Assembly (NCBI RefSeq): GCF_001983935.1
Contig: NZ_CP017641.1
Coordinates: 6,667,001-6,731,000 of the forward strand
Origin: Fuerstiella marisgermanici
Lineage (GTDB): Bacteria; Planctomycetota; Planctomycetia; Planctomycetales; Planctomycetaceae
Direction of reading: 5' to 3'
DNA length: 64,000 nt
The notes under the pieces were generated by a model. It worked only from the letters and a program-made list of their open reading frames with translations, searched no databases and was not told the DNA's origin. The position numbers and the translations under genes are program-made. Each line of letters begins with the position of its first letter. The first letter of the stretch is position 1. Below are positions 9,842-18,172 of this stretch, piece by piece.

Positions 9842-12841
9842 CTATTTTTCTGAGCGGGCATTGTCTGCGACAGTTGACAACCGTCGTCCTGGGATAGGGC
9901 GTTCTATGGTTCCGTCGGGTAGTTGCCAGCCGACGGCGAGGCAGTCGTCGACGGTGGCTTCGATGTGCAGCGCTTCGATGTAGTAGCGGCGTCCGGCTTT
10001 CAGGTGAATAGGTTTCGATTTCTGTTCGCGGTACTTGTCCCATTCTCGCGATGGCGTCCAGCGGTTCATTCGCACGATGCGTTGTTTTTCGCCGGGATCT
10101 TCGGAGTCGCTGAGCCACAATTCGGCATGATCGTCGGCCGCCATCCAAAACGTGTAGTCGCCAGTCGTGGGTGGATGGATGTAGCCGTGGGTTCGAGTCC
10201 CAAAGTAGTCCTTCCAGTTCACCGGCGTTTCAAACCGCGTCAACAGCCCACTGCCAGTCGGCTGCTTTGGAAACGATTCCAATTTCGTCAGCGCAGATAG
10301 CGGACCGCTGGGGACTTTCAGCCAGTAGTCTCGCTGGATGACTCCTGTGGGCAACCCCTTGCGTTTGGCTTCGACATCTTCCGAGCACAGAAAGGCGACA
10401 AGATTCTGCAGCTTGTCTTTTCCGAGTTTGTCAAACCCCGTCGGCATTAGTGACACCGAGCTCGCTCGAATGTCTTCCACATCGTCCCTTTGCACCACAT
10501 GCGTTTTTGCCGCCGCGTCGATGAGTGTAATCTGATGTTCGTCGGCGGATTTCACCAGGCCTGTAAGCGTTTTCCCGGCGGCCGTTTGAATCACGTAGCT
10601 GACGTAATCCGGGTTAATCGCGGCGCTCGGTTCCACGATGTCACGCAGCACCGCTTCCGTTGATCGCTGGACGGAAACCGTGAGGTCGGCTGCAACCTTG
10701 CCGCCTTTGTCTCCGTGAGTATGACAGACCGAACATTTGGCTTCCTCGCTGAAGAAAAGCTTACGACCAAGTTGCGGGTCGCCGACAATTTCGCTGCTGG
10801 AAGTGTCGTCGGTTTCTTCACTCGATGGAGGTTGCAACACGGGAGCCCACGGGACGAACAGGTGCTCCAGCCGCAACGGTCGTTCGTAAGGATCGAAGTC
10901 TGCGTGGTACGAAACATCAAACAGTGCCGCGTCGGAAGGTTGCCCGGTTTGCAACGTGATTTCCAGATCGACTTCATCCCCCGGCCGCACTTCTTCTCGC
11001 CCGCCGCGCGGGGTTTCGGCTTGCGGGTTAGTCTTCGAATCAGCTTTGGAAGTCATCGAAAATTGTGCGACGTATCGCCCATCCATCTTTTCTGAATGCG
11101 TCTGAACGTCGCCGCAACGGATCGAAAACGGGCCGCTGCCTTCAAATCGAAACGTGACATTGTGGCCTGGCAGCAGAAGACGGGAAGTCATTCTCAACTT
11201 TCCTGGCTGCTTCCAATACTGTTGCAGTTGTTCGTGGGTGGCAGAGCCGGCCGTCATGGTTTCGATGATGTTGGAATCCACGTGAGGCAACCAGCCGGAC
11301 CAGCTTGCCGCGCTGCCATCGGCAGGAGTCCATTCTGCTGCGACACCGTGCATGTCGAACGAAACTTCAACGGCGCTGTCGCCCGCCGTCTTCGATTTGG
11401 CTGCGGCGACACCGGGAAGCGTGATGCCGTAGCGACTGCGCCACGACTGTCCGGTTGTCGTGAAGGTGATTGTGCGGCCGTCGTCCGAAACACGAGTGTC
11501 TGTCACGCTAAGAGGTCGACGCAGGGCTCGCTTTTCGTTTTTGACAACTTCGTAGCCGGGAAAAATCCATTCGTAGTTGTCGCCTTCCCAAACGAACTCG
11601 CCCATCTCAATGCTTGGCGTCTGCAACAGATCAGGGTTCACGGGCCGGTCGAAGGCAACCTTCACTTCCAGCGGGCTGGCCGTCCACGCCGCCACGGGTT
11701 GAGGTGCCGACCTGTCATAGCGAATTTTGTAGAGATGCCCGTCAGCTCCCGGGCCCGCGCCCCAGTCAGGCTTGCCGCTGTGGCCCGTCAGCAGCAGATC
11801 ACCGGCTGGAGAAATAGCGACGTCCGTCAGCAGAGATTCGAAGGCGGCGAACTGCACCTGCCGCCCCACATAACCAGCTCGAGTCTTCGCCAACGGAACT
11901 CGCCACAGCTTGCCTCGCGAAAACCCGGTCACGATTGCGTTGGCGTCCCAATGGTCCGGTCCAAATGGTTTGCGGTGTGTGCGTTGTTCGTTAAACCGAA
12001 AACCACAGGTCGATTGGTGCTGAGGCGAAAAGCCGACGACCTCCGGTTCGTCCACGCTGTCGGGCAGGTACTGCGGATGCCGAAACGGAAATCCATAGTG
12101 ACGTCCGGGAATAATGTGCAGCAGTTCGTCACGAGGGTTACCGCCAGGAAACCAGGTATCGCCCTCCTGATCGGTCGCAAATAAATCGCCGTGCCGGTTG
12201 AAGTCCAGGCCGATCACAAACCGCAATCCCGTCGCCACAATTTCACGCTTCTTGCGATCCGGTGACACTTTCAGAATCGTGCCACGTTCGCTGCCTGGGT
12301 CATATTGAGACTTCCCATCATCGTCCAGCAGCCACGCTTTGTTATACGACATGCAACCCAGGCTAAAGTACAGATTGCCGTCCGCATCGATTGCAACTCC
12401 CGCGGCATCGTTGCGAGTATCTCCGTTGTACTTTTCTTTGATCCAGCCGGACGCCACGGTTTCACTTTCGTCTGCTACGCCATCGCCATCCGTGTCTTTC
12501 ACCAGCGCGATCTTTCCGCGTGCGGCGACGTAAACGCCGTCGTCGTTGGCCAGCATTCCGACGGGAGTCAGCAGGTCTCCCGGTTTCGACCAAAACACGC
12601 GAGCCTCGTCTTCCAGGCCGTCACCATCTGTATCTGTCAGCACGTGCACGGTGCCGTCGTAGCCGGCAGCGTACAGCTTGCCGTCTGGGGCGTAAGCCAG
12701 ACTGTCGATGTTCTTTAACGTCACCGGCAGTCGTGTGATTGTCAGGCCGGGGACGAGGGCGATGGTGCGGGGCTCGTCGGCGCTGGCGGTTGCGATTGCC
12801 AGCGACACTGCGAAGAGGGTGAGAAGGTTTGTTGGACGCAT
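9842..12841 (-). CDS. PVC-type beta-propeller dehydrogenase with c-type haem domain and C-terminal PA14 domain
   Basis: A 999-residue exported protein with signal peptide 'LLTLFAVSLAIATASA'. Residues about 28-380 form an L-sorbosone dehydrogenase/PQQ-like propeller ('GLTITRLPVTLKNIDSLAYA', repeated 'DTDGDGxxDE' calcium-type loops, 'YGFPFRHPQYLPD'). After a sandwich domain comes a planctomycete haem-binding module: 'GRKLFFSEEAKCSVCHTHG' with CxxCH near residue 702 and 'GGKVAADLT', 'RDIVEPSAAINPDYVSY', 'LTGLVK'. Residues about 845-985 look like PA14 ('GDYTFWMAADDHAELWL', 'KAGRRYYIEALHIEATVDDCLAVGW'). It probably oxidises or binds carbohydrate in the periplasm with electron transfer to haem; the substrate is unknown. 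It stands alone, divergent from the sulfatase at 13317. Confidence 0.85.
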   Translation of the reverse strand: MRPTNLLTLFAVSLAIATASADEPRTIALVPGLTITRLPVTLKNIDSLAYAPDGKLYAAGYDGTVHVLTDTDGDGLEDEARVFWSKPGDLLTPVGMLANDDGVYVAARGKIALVKDTDGDGVADESETVASGWIKEKYNGDTRNDAAGVAIDADGNLYFSLGCMSYNKAWLLDDDGKSQYDPGSERGTILKVSPDRKKREIVATGLRFVIGLDFNRHGDLFATDQEGDTWFPGGNPRDELLHIIPGRHYGFPFRHPQYLPDSVDEPEVVGFSPQHQSTCGFRFNEQRTHRKPFGPDHWDANAIVTGFSRGKLWRVPLAKTRAGYVGRQVQFAAFESLLTDVAISPAGDLLLTGHSGKPDWGAGPGADGHLYKIRYDRSAPQPVAAWTASPLEVKVAFDRPVNPDLLQTPSIEMGEFVWEGDNYEWIFPGYEVVKNEKRALRRPLSVTDTRVSDDGRTITFTTTGQSWRSRYGITLPGVAAAKSKTAGDSAVEVSFDMHGVAAEWTPADGSAASWSGWLPHVDSNIIETMTAGSATHEQLQQYWKQPGKLRMTSRLLLPGHNVTFRFEGSGPFSIRCGDVQTHSEKMDGRYVAQFSMTSKADSKTNPQAETPRGGREEVRPGDEVDLEITLQTGQPSDAALFDVSYHADFDPYERPLRLEHLFVPWAPVLQPPSSEETDDTSSSEIVGDPQLGRKLFFSEEAKCSVCHTHGDKGGKVAADLTVSVQRSTEAVLRDIVEPSAAINPDYVSYVIQTAAGKTLTGLVKSADEHQITLIDAAAKTHVVQRDDVEDIRASSVSLMPTGFDKLGKDKLQNLVAFLCSEDVEAKRKGLPTGVIQRDYWLKVPSGPLSALTKLESFPKQPTGSGLLTRFETPVNWKDYFGTRTHGYIHPPTTGDYTFWMAADDHAELWLSDSEDPGEKQRIVRMNRWTPSREWDKYREQKSKPIHLKAGRRYYIEALHIEATVDDCLAVGWQLPDGTIERPIPGRRLSTVADNARSEK

Positions 12842-12924
12842 TTGCGGGGTTCCAAAGAGCGGAGCTGAAGCTTGTTGATAATAGTTGCTTGTCGCTCGGA
12901 ATGTCGACCCAGGTAGTGCTGAGT

Positions 12925-13052
12925 TTGTGGCTCGACGCTTCGAGTCGAGGAGGCGCGGGGTGCTGCATTGGCTCGGTCATGCTCGCGGACCAGGTCTGCA
13001 GACGGACGGCTAAACCTCTGGAACCATCTCGACTCGGAGAGTCGAGCCACAA
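12925..13052. repeat. REPIN-like palindromic element, family A, copy 1
   Basis: The 25-bp end at 12925-12949 (TTGTGGCTCGACGCTTCGAG...) and the end at 13028-13052 are inverted copies with two mismatches. Each end is itself a short palindrome (TCGAC...GTCGA). The whole is 128 bp. The same ends recur at 28602-28728 with nearly the same spacing and a different interior, as expected for a non-autonomous REPIN/MITE. It lies in the 475-bp divergent spacer between the propeller dehydrogenase and the sulfatase; no other feature was recognised in that spacer. Confidence 0.8.
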
Positions 13053-13316
13053 TCGTCAGGAACCTGGTAGGATTCCGGACGAGGTAAGCCGCACTACAAC
13101 AGGATGTGAGTATGGCGGAACCTGCCAGCCTATCGTGGCGATTGGAATCCACGGCCAATGAAAGTTGGCCAGCGGCAAGGCTTATGCTTCCCTCTGCGCC
13201 AAACGCTCCTCCCAACATCCGAACGATGTACCTTCGCCTACAAAGCGGCTACCGTGAGTCGCTGAATTCGTTCGAAAGCTGGTTGATTATTCCCCCTGAA
13301 ACACAAGTTTACGCTC

Positions 13317-14918
13317 ATGCGATACTTTTCATTCTTTACGGTGATGTGGCTTTTAACCACGTCGAGTGTTTGCGCGGCAGATCGGCCTAACATTGTCTTT
13401 GCGTTTGCCGACGACCTGGGCAAGTATGCCAGTGCCTATGCAGACCCCAGCCGGCCGTCGGCCAACGATGCGTTGCAGACGCCGAACTTCGATCGAGTCG
13501 CGCGCGAAGGTGTGCTGTTTCACAATGCTTTGGTGAGTGCTCCATCGTGTACGCCTTCGCGAGCCGCCATCGTGGCGTGTCGCCATTTCTTTCGTAACGG
13601 CAGCCATTCGCAACTGCATCATCCGTGGATGAAGGGTTTCGATGATCCGTGGGACGAGGTGAAAGGTTTTCCGCTGATTCTGCAGGATGCGGGCTATCAC
13701 ATCGGCTGGTCGTACAAAATGCACATCAGCGAAGATCGCATGGGCGGGAAGAAGCGCAACTACAAATCAGCCGGCAGTCGGTTCAATTCGTTTTCGCAAA
13801 ACGCGATGAAGGCTGCCGATCCGGAAGCAGAAAAGGCGAAGCTGCTGAACGAAGTGCATGACAACTTCAACGCGTTTCTGGATGACCGCAAAGACGACCA
13901 GCCGTTCTATTATTGGTTCAATCCTACGAATACTCATCGGTCCTGGATTCAGGGTTCCGGCCAAAAGCTTTGGGGCATCAATCCGGATGACTTGAAGGGC
14001 AGGCTGCCGACGTTTCTGCCCGACAACGAAATTGTCCGAGAAGACTTTGCCGACTATCTGGGCGAAACGATGGCGTTCGACGCGGCCGTCGGGGTGTTGC
14101 TTCAGGAACTGACCGAACGCGGTGAGCTGGACAATACAATCGTCGTCGTCAGCGGCGATCACGGAGTTCCGGGATTTCCACGCGGCAAGTGCAACCTGTA
14201 CGACTTCGGAACTCAGGTGCCGTTAGCCATCCGCTGGCCTAAGCATGTGGCGGCCGACAAGTCCGTTGCGGCGCCGGTGAGTCTGATCGATCTCGGCCCG
14301 ACGTTTCTGGACGCCACCGGTTTGGAACCGACCGATGATATGGATGGGCAGAGTCTGCTGCCCGTGATTCGTGCCGATGATCCGGCTAAGGAAAGCGAAC
14401 TGCGAGGCTACGCGATTGTGGGGCGAGAGAACCATGTTAACGAAGCTCGGCCCGGCGGTTTGCCGTATCCTATGCGAGCCATCCGCACACGCGATTTTCT
14501 GTACGTCGTCAACTTTGCCCCAGACCGTTGGCCGGTCGCTCAACCGCCGCTGTCGGCGTCTTTAATCAAGAATGTGAAGGGCGGGAAGAAATCCGCCCGC
14601 CGGATGGACATGGACTTCGGGCCAACGCGAACGTTCTTCGCCGAGTACGAAGGCAGCCAGTCGATCGCAACGGCATGGAAGCTCGGCTTTGCCCTGCGTC
14701 CGGCCGAAGAATTGTACGCCGTCAACGCCGACCCGGATCAGGTGCAAAACCTCGCCACAGATCCGCAGTTCGAAGAAACTCGGGCCGCGCTTCGTAAACA
14801 GTTGTTCGCCGAACTGACAGAAGGCAACGACCCTCGAGTCGTCGGTGCAGGAGACGCCTTCGATAGGCCGCCCTATGCACCGAACGATCCTCAACGAGGC
14901 GTCATCGCGAAAGAATAG
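13317..14918 (+). CDS. Sulfatase, heparan N-sulfatase (SGSH)-like
   Basis: A 533-residue exported type I sulfatase with signal peptide 'FFTVMWLLTTSSVCAA'. The metal-binding 'FADD' lies at residues 30-33. The formylglycine motif C78-T-P-S-R is canonical CxPSR, so maturation by FGE is expected. 'HFFRNGSHSQLHHPWMKGFDDP' and 'QPFYYWFNPTNTHRSW' resemble the sulfamidase branch, and 'VVVSGDHGVPGFPRGKCNLYDFG' is the second metal site. The likely role is removal of sulfate from a sulfated glycan in the periplasm; the substrate is not determined by sequence. It is divergent from the PVC-type dehydrogenase and convergent with ispG, so probably monocistronic. Confidence 0.9.
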   Translation: MRYFSFFTVMWLLTTSSVCAADRPNIVFAFADDLGKYASAYADPSRPSANDALQTPNFDRVAREGVLFHNALVSAPSCTPSRAAIVACRHFFRNGSHSQLHHPWMKGFDDPWDEVKGFPLILQDAGYHIGWSYKMHISEDRMGGKKRNYKSAGSRFNSFSQNAMKAADPEAEKAKLLNEVHDNFNAFLDDRKDDQPFYYWFNPTNTHRSWIQGSGQKLWGINPDDLKGRLPTFLPDNEIVREDFADYLGETMAFDAAVGVLLQELTERGELDNTIVVVSGDHGVPGFPRGKCNLYDFGTQVPLAIRWPKHVAADKSVAAPVSLIDLGPTFLDATGLEPTDDMDGQSLLPVIRADDPAKESELRGYAIVGRENHVNEARPGGLPYPMRAIRTRDFLYVVNFAPDRWPVAQPPLSASLIKNVKGGKKSARRMDMDFGPTRTFFAEYEGSQSIATAWKLGFALRPAEELYAVNADPDQVQNLATDPQFEETRAALRKQLFAELTEGNDPRVVGAGDAFDRPPYAPNDPQRGVIAKE

Positions 14919-14954
14919 CGGCCGTCACCGAAACGGCTGTCGGTTCAGACGGCA

Positions 14955-16100
14955 CTAATCCTGACCAACCTGCAGCTCAATCAATGCGTCCAGTTCTGCT
15001 TTCAGCTTGGGCAGGATCTCATCGTACGTGTAGGCACCGATCGATTCCGGGCCCTTCTTAAGATTGACGTGATTGGGACCACACCATAAACCGAGGTCCG
15101 CGTCGTCGGTTTCGCCCGGCCCGTTCACTCGGCAACCCATCACAGCAATCGTGATGGAATGGTCCTCGGCATAGCGAGTCATCTCCTTCACCTGCTCGGC
15201 CAGATCCACAAACGCTTCGTTTTCAACTCGTGAGCAACTTGGACAACTGATGATGTTCAGTGTCTTCAGGCCGTAGTCGACGACCGAGCGCACTCGCCCA
15301 TTCGCGATGTCGTCCAGAATGCTGCGACCCGCTTCGATTTCTTCGTGCTTGCGATTGTTCGGCACCGTCAGGGAAACTCGAATCGTATCGCCGATCCCGC
15401 GACTGATAAGCTGTTCGAAGGCGATCCGAGTCTTGATCACGCCGTCCGGCGGCATTCCCGCTTCGGTGACTCCCAAATGCAGCGGCACGTCTGGTCGCTC
15501 TTCGGCGAAGCGTTTGTTGACTTCGATTACCTTTTGCGGGTCAGAATCCTTTAACGAAACGCAGTATCGAGTGAAGCCGTAGTCGTCGAGCAGTCGACAG
15601 TGATCCCACGCGCTTTCCAGCATTGGCGAGATCGAATCATCGGCCGCGTACTTCGCCTTCTTGTCCGGGTCGACCGAACCGCAGTTCACGCCCACTCGAA
15701 TCGCACAGTCGTTGTCTTTGGCCACATCGGCGATGTATCGCACCTTGTCCTCCCACGGCTTTTCGCGTTCGTGATGATACAGGTGCCCCGGGTTGTAACG
15801 CAGCTTGTCGACATACGGAGCGATCACTTCCGCCAGCCGATAATTTTCCTGCAGGTCGACGGAAAAATTGCCGCTCACCTGGCTGCGGACTTCTATCAAC
15901 GCTTCGGCGTCTTTCTGGCTGTCAATGGCGACTCGCACAATGTCCGCCCCGGCATTGACCAGGTCGTTGATTTGAGCGACCGTCGCATCGATGTCGGTCG
16001 TGCGAGTGGCCGTCATGCTCTGTACGGCAATGGGGCAGCCGTCGCCAATGGCAACGCTGCCGATTTTCACTCGACGAGTTGGGTTTCTCTGAATTGTCAC
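14955..16100 (-). CDS. ispG: 4-hydroxy-3-methylbut-2-enyl-diphosphate synthase (flavodoxin/ferredoxin)
   Basis: IspG (GcpE) of the MEP isoprenoid pathway converts ME-cPP to HMBPP with a [4Fe-4S] cluster. The N-terminal TIM-barrel signature '[21 protein letters not shown]' and the C-terminal cluster-binding segments '[20 protein letters not shown]' and '[20 protein letters not shown]' are present, giving three Cys and the Glu ligand. Length (381) fits the short bacterial form. Start GTG 16100 is preferred: AGAGG lies seven bases upstream and the product begins '[14 protein letters not shown]', the family start. The longer TTG start at 16121 would place that site inside the gene. It is a core cytoplasmic gene with no operon partner here. 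Confidence 0.95.
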   Translation of the reverse strand: MTIQRNPTRRVKIGSVAIGDGCPIAVQSMTATRTTDIDATVAQINDLVNAGADIVRVAIDSQKDAEALIEVRSQVSGNFSVDLQENYRLAEVIAPYVDKLRYNPGHLYHHEREKPWEDKVRYIADVAKDNDCAIRVGVNCGSVDPDKKAKYAADDSISPMLESAWDHCRLLDDYGFTRYCVSLKDSDPQKVIEVNKRFAEERPDVPLHLGVTEAGMPPDGVIKTRIAFEQLISRGIGDTIRVSLTVPNNRKHEEIEAGRSILDDIANGRVRSVVDYGLKTLNIISCPSCSRVENEAFVDLAEQVKEMTRYAEDHSITIAVMGCRVNGPGETDDADLGLWCGPNHVNLKKGPESIGAYTYDEILPKLKAELDALIELQVGQD

Positions 16101-16988
16101 GCACTTATCCTCTGATTCCAAGCGCCAATTGGCACAAGAGCAGGGCAGGCTGCTGCCCTCCCGAAATTGCCACTTTCATGGTGTACGCGGAGTATCACCA
16201 ACCTGCGAAACAGAACAAGGCTGTTCCGCTCGGGACTAAAAAATGAGACCCGCCGACTGGGATTGAATGCCTTGCAACCGTAGAAATCACGGTGTCAACC
16301 GGTACCGATCTCATCGGTTATTTTCGTCTCGCGCCACGCACGCTCAACTACGCAGCGGGAATTGTGGCACTCACGTCGTGACGCGACGGTCCGGTTTCGC
16401 CGTTGGCACTTTGCCCGCAGCAGCATGTAGTGTGCGGTCTTGTTGGCGTCAAATTTTTACTGTGGCTTCGTGAATGGTCGGCACGCGGCCACCTTTGCGA
16501 GGTTATTTTCATTGGTTTTGGGCCCGTTATACCTACGACCACACGGATCTGACACTTCGGAACCGACTCGAAGATATTGGTCCGCGTGTGATGTTTTTCA
16601 CGTGCGGCCAGCGCGGCGCTTCAATTATAAGTCAAGGATTTTCCTTAACGGTACGCTCCAGCACGCGGACTTTGCTGGGCCACATGCTGTGAGTCTCGCT
16701 CTTGTGTTTCCCAGACACATTGCGAGCCCGTTTGGCGGCTCCATGCTGGCCATCCCATTATGCCACCGTATTTCTGCAGCTAGGCACCTTGGGCTTGAGT
16801 CAGTCCGGACAAAGTGCGAATCCGCATCCGTTCTGACTAATCGGAGTCCCGTCATAGATCGGGATTGGCGCAGTGGCAAACGGTTTGCCACGCTGGCACG
16901 AGACTTCTCACGAGCTTATGGAGATTTTGGCTGCGGGAAGTACAATTGAACCAATAGCTGCTGACACCAACCCAAGCTCTGTCACAAC
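16101..16988. other. Long spacer between ispG and the ABC-3C cassette, no gene recognised
   Basis: About 890 bases. Open frames exist (for example 16440-16949 on the plus strand) but their products show no domain, no credible ribosome site and no composition typical of the neighbouring genes. A small GC-rich hairpin (GGGCAG GCTG CTGCCC) lies just upstream of ispG around 16143-16158. The promoter of the defence-like cassette should lie at the right end of this spacer; no clear -35/-10 pair could be assigned by eye. Confidence 0.6.
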
Positions 16989-17936
16989 GTGAACATTTCT
17001 TACCACAACCTCAGCGACACACAGTTTGAAGAACTCGTGATCGAATTCTGCGTCGAACTGCTCGGCGACGGAGTTCAGGGATTTGTGACGGGGAAGGACG
17101 GCGGACGTGATGCCCGGTTTTCGGGAAAGGCCCAGCGAATTCCAAGTACGTCTCATCCGTGGAGTGGCACGATCATCATTCAGGCAAAGCACACGGAATT
17201 ATTGAATAAGAAATTCTCCGAAGCAGATTTTTTGGGGGCCGACTCCATCTTATTCGGTGAGTTTCCACGCATCAAGAAACTGGTAGCTGCCGGAGAACTT
17301 GACTACTACATTCTGTTTGCCAACCGAAGGCTGACGGGTGTCACGGATGAGACTGTCAGGAAGGCAATTGAGGCTGCTACCGGGCTGGTGCATAGTCGGA
17401 TTCGCCTATACGACAGCAGCGAATTGGACCGGCTGACAAAACGCTTTCCGAAGGCCGTTGATCGAGCAGACTTGAATCCCGCACGTGCTCCAGCCGACAT
17501 TGACCCGGAAGACTTGGCGGAAGTCATCATGAAGCTTGCCGAATACAAGGTTCAGTTGGATGAGTTGATGGAAGGCGACACGCCGCCGCCGGAAAAACGA
17601 ATAACCCCGGCGGAAAAGAACGAAGCCACTGGATTGCGGGCCGAATACTTCAATAGCCAGATTCGCCCCAAAATGGTTGATTTTGGATCAATCGACAAGT
17701 TTCTTGGCCATCCTGACAACCAACCGTACGTAAGCCTGTACGAAGACACCGCTGAGGAGCTTGAGGCAAAACTGGTGGCATGGGGCAATTCAGGCGTAGT
17801 GTATGAGAAATTACTGGAGGATTTGATTTGCCGACTGTTTGCTCGTGATATTGATCTTCGAAAGAATCGCCGCCTGACTCGAACTGTCGTATTCTACATG
17901 TATTGTCGCTGTGACATCGCGAAAGACATTGGATGA
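16989..17936 (+). CDS. ABC-3C effector-like protein: PD-(D/E)XK nuclease domain plus C-terminal ABC-3C domain
   Basis: A 315-residue protein with no homologous housekeeping function evident. Residues 8-70 carry an Mrr-like restriction-endonuclease pattern: 'SDTQFEELVIEF' (E14/E15), 'GKDGGRDARFSG' (catalytic Asp, D37 or D41), and 'IIIQAKH' (the Q65-x-K67 pair). The C-terminal half ('KNEATGLRAEYFNSQIRPKM', 'VDFGSIDKFLGHPDNQPYV', final 'TVVFYMYCRCDIAKDIG') resembles the C-terminal domains that tie effectors to ABC-three-component systems. Its stop overlaps the next start (ATGA), and the third gene is a DUF2326 ATPase, so context supports a conflict or anti-phage role. Nuclease activity and target are inferred, not shown. 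Confidence 0.78.
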   Translation: MNISYHNLSDTQFEELVIEFCVELLGDGVQGFVTGKDGGRDARFSGKAQRIPSTSHPWSGTIIIQAKHTELLNKKFSEADFLGADSILFGEFPRIKKLVAAGELDYYILFANRRLTGVTDETVRKAIEAATGLVHSRIRLYDSSELDRLTKRFPKAVDRADLNPARAPADIDPEDLAEVIMKLAEYKVQLDELMEGDTPPPEKRITPAEKNEATGLRAEYFNSQIRPKMVDFGSIDKFLGHPDNQPYVSLYEDTAEELEAKLVAWGNSGVVYEKLLEDLICRLFARDIDLRKNRRLTRTVVFYMYCRCDIAKDIG

Positions 17937-18169
17937 TCCGTCCCAATAAACATGCGCATCCCGACAAAACGCTGATGTCTGCGGCGACAGTGATCCTGCG
18001 GCGGGTAAAGGCACGGAGATCCGAAAAATTCGATGACCTGCGGAAGGTGTTGGTGTCACACGAGCCAGATGCTGCCAGTCTGTTTCTACCTGCCGTTAAT
18101 CTGCTGTTTCTTCTAGGCTTGATCGAATACAGAAAGAAAAACGACACCTTTGAGTATGTTGGCAATTGA
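17933..18169 (+). CDS. ABC-three-component system middle component (MC6-like)
   Basis: A 78-residue protein beginning 'MIRPNKHAHPDKTLMSAATVILRRV' and ending 'AVNLLFLLGLIEYRKKNDTFEYVGN'. The P-x-K-H-x-x-x-D-x-x-L start and the 'LDLLYxLGxIE'-type end are the pattern I associate with ABC-3C middle component 6 proteins, which are small winged-helix-like adaptors between the effector and the ATPase. The start overlaps the upstream stop by four bases, and only three bases separate its stop from the ATPase start, so translation is coupled. The exact middle-component class is a recollection of the family pattern; the size and position in the cassette are directly visible. Confidence 0.72.
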   Translation: MIRPNKHAHPDKTLMSAATVILRRVKARRSEKFDDLRKVLVSHEPDAASLFLPAVNLLFLLGLIEYRKKNDTFEYVGN

Positions 18170-18172
18170 CCG

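Noticed and set aside
11096-12184. 362-residue plus-strand open frame
   Set aside because: Lies wholly antisense to the PVC-type dehydrogenase, whose domains are clear; a shadow frame.
16143-16158. GGGCAG-GCTG-CTGCCC hairpin before ispG as a riboswitch or attenuator
   Set aside because: Too small, no conserved RNA motif recognised.
16440-16949. 169-residue open frame upstream of the ABC-3C cassette
   Set aside because: No domain, no ribosome site, atypical composition; overlapping frames on both strands are equally open, so it looks like chance.
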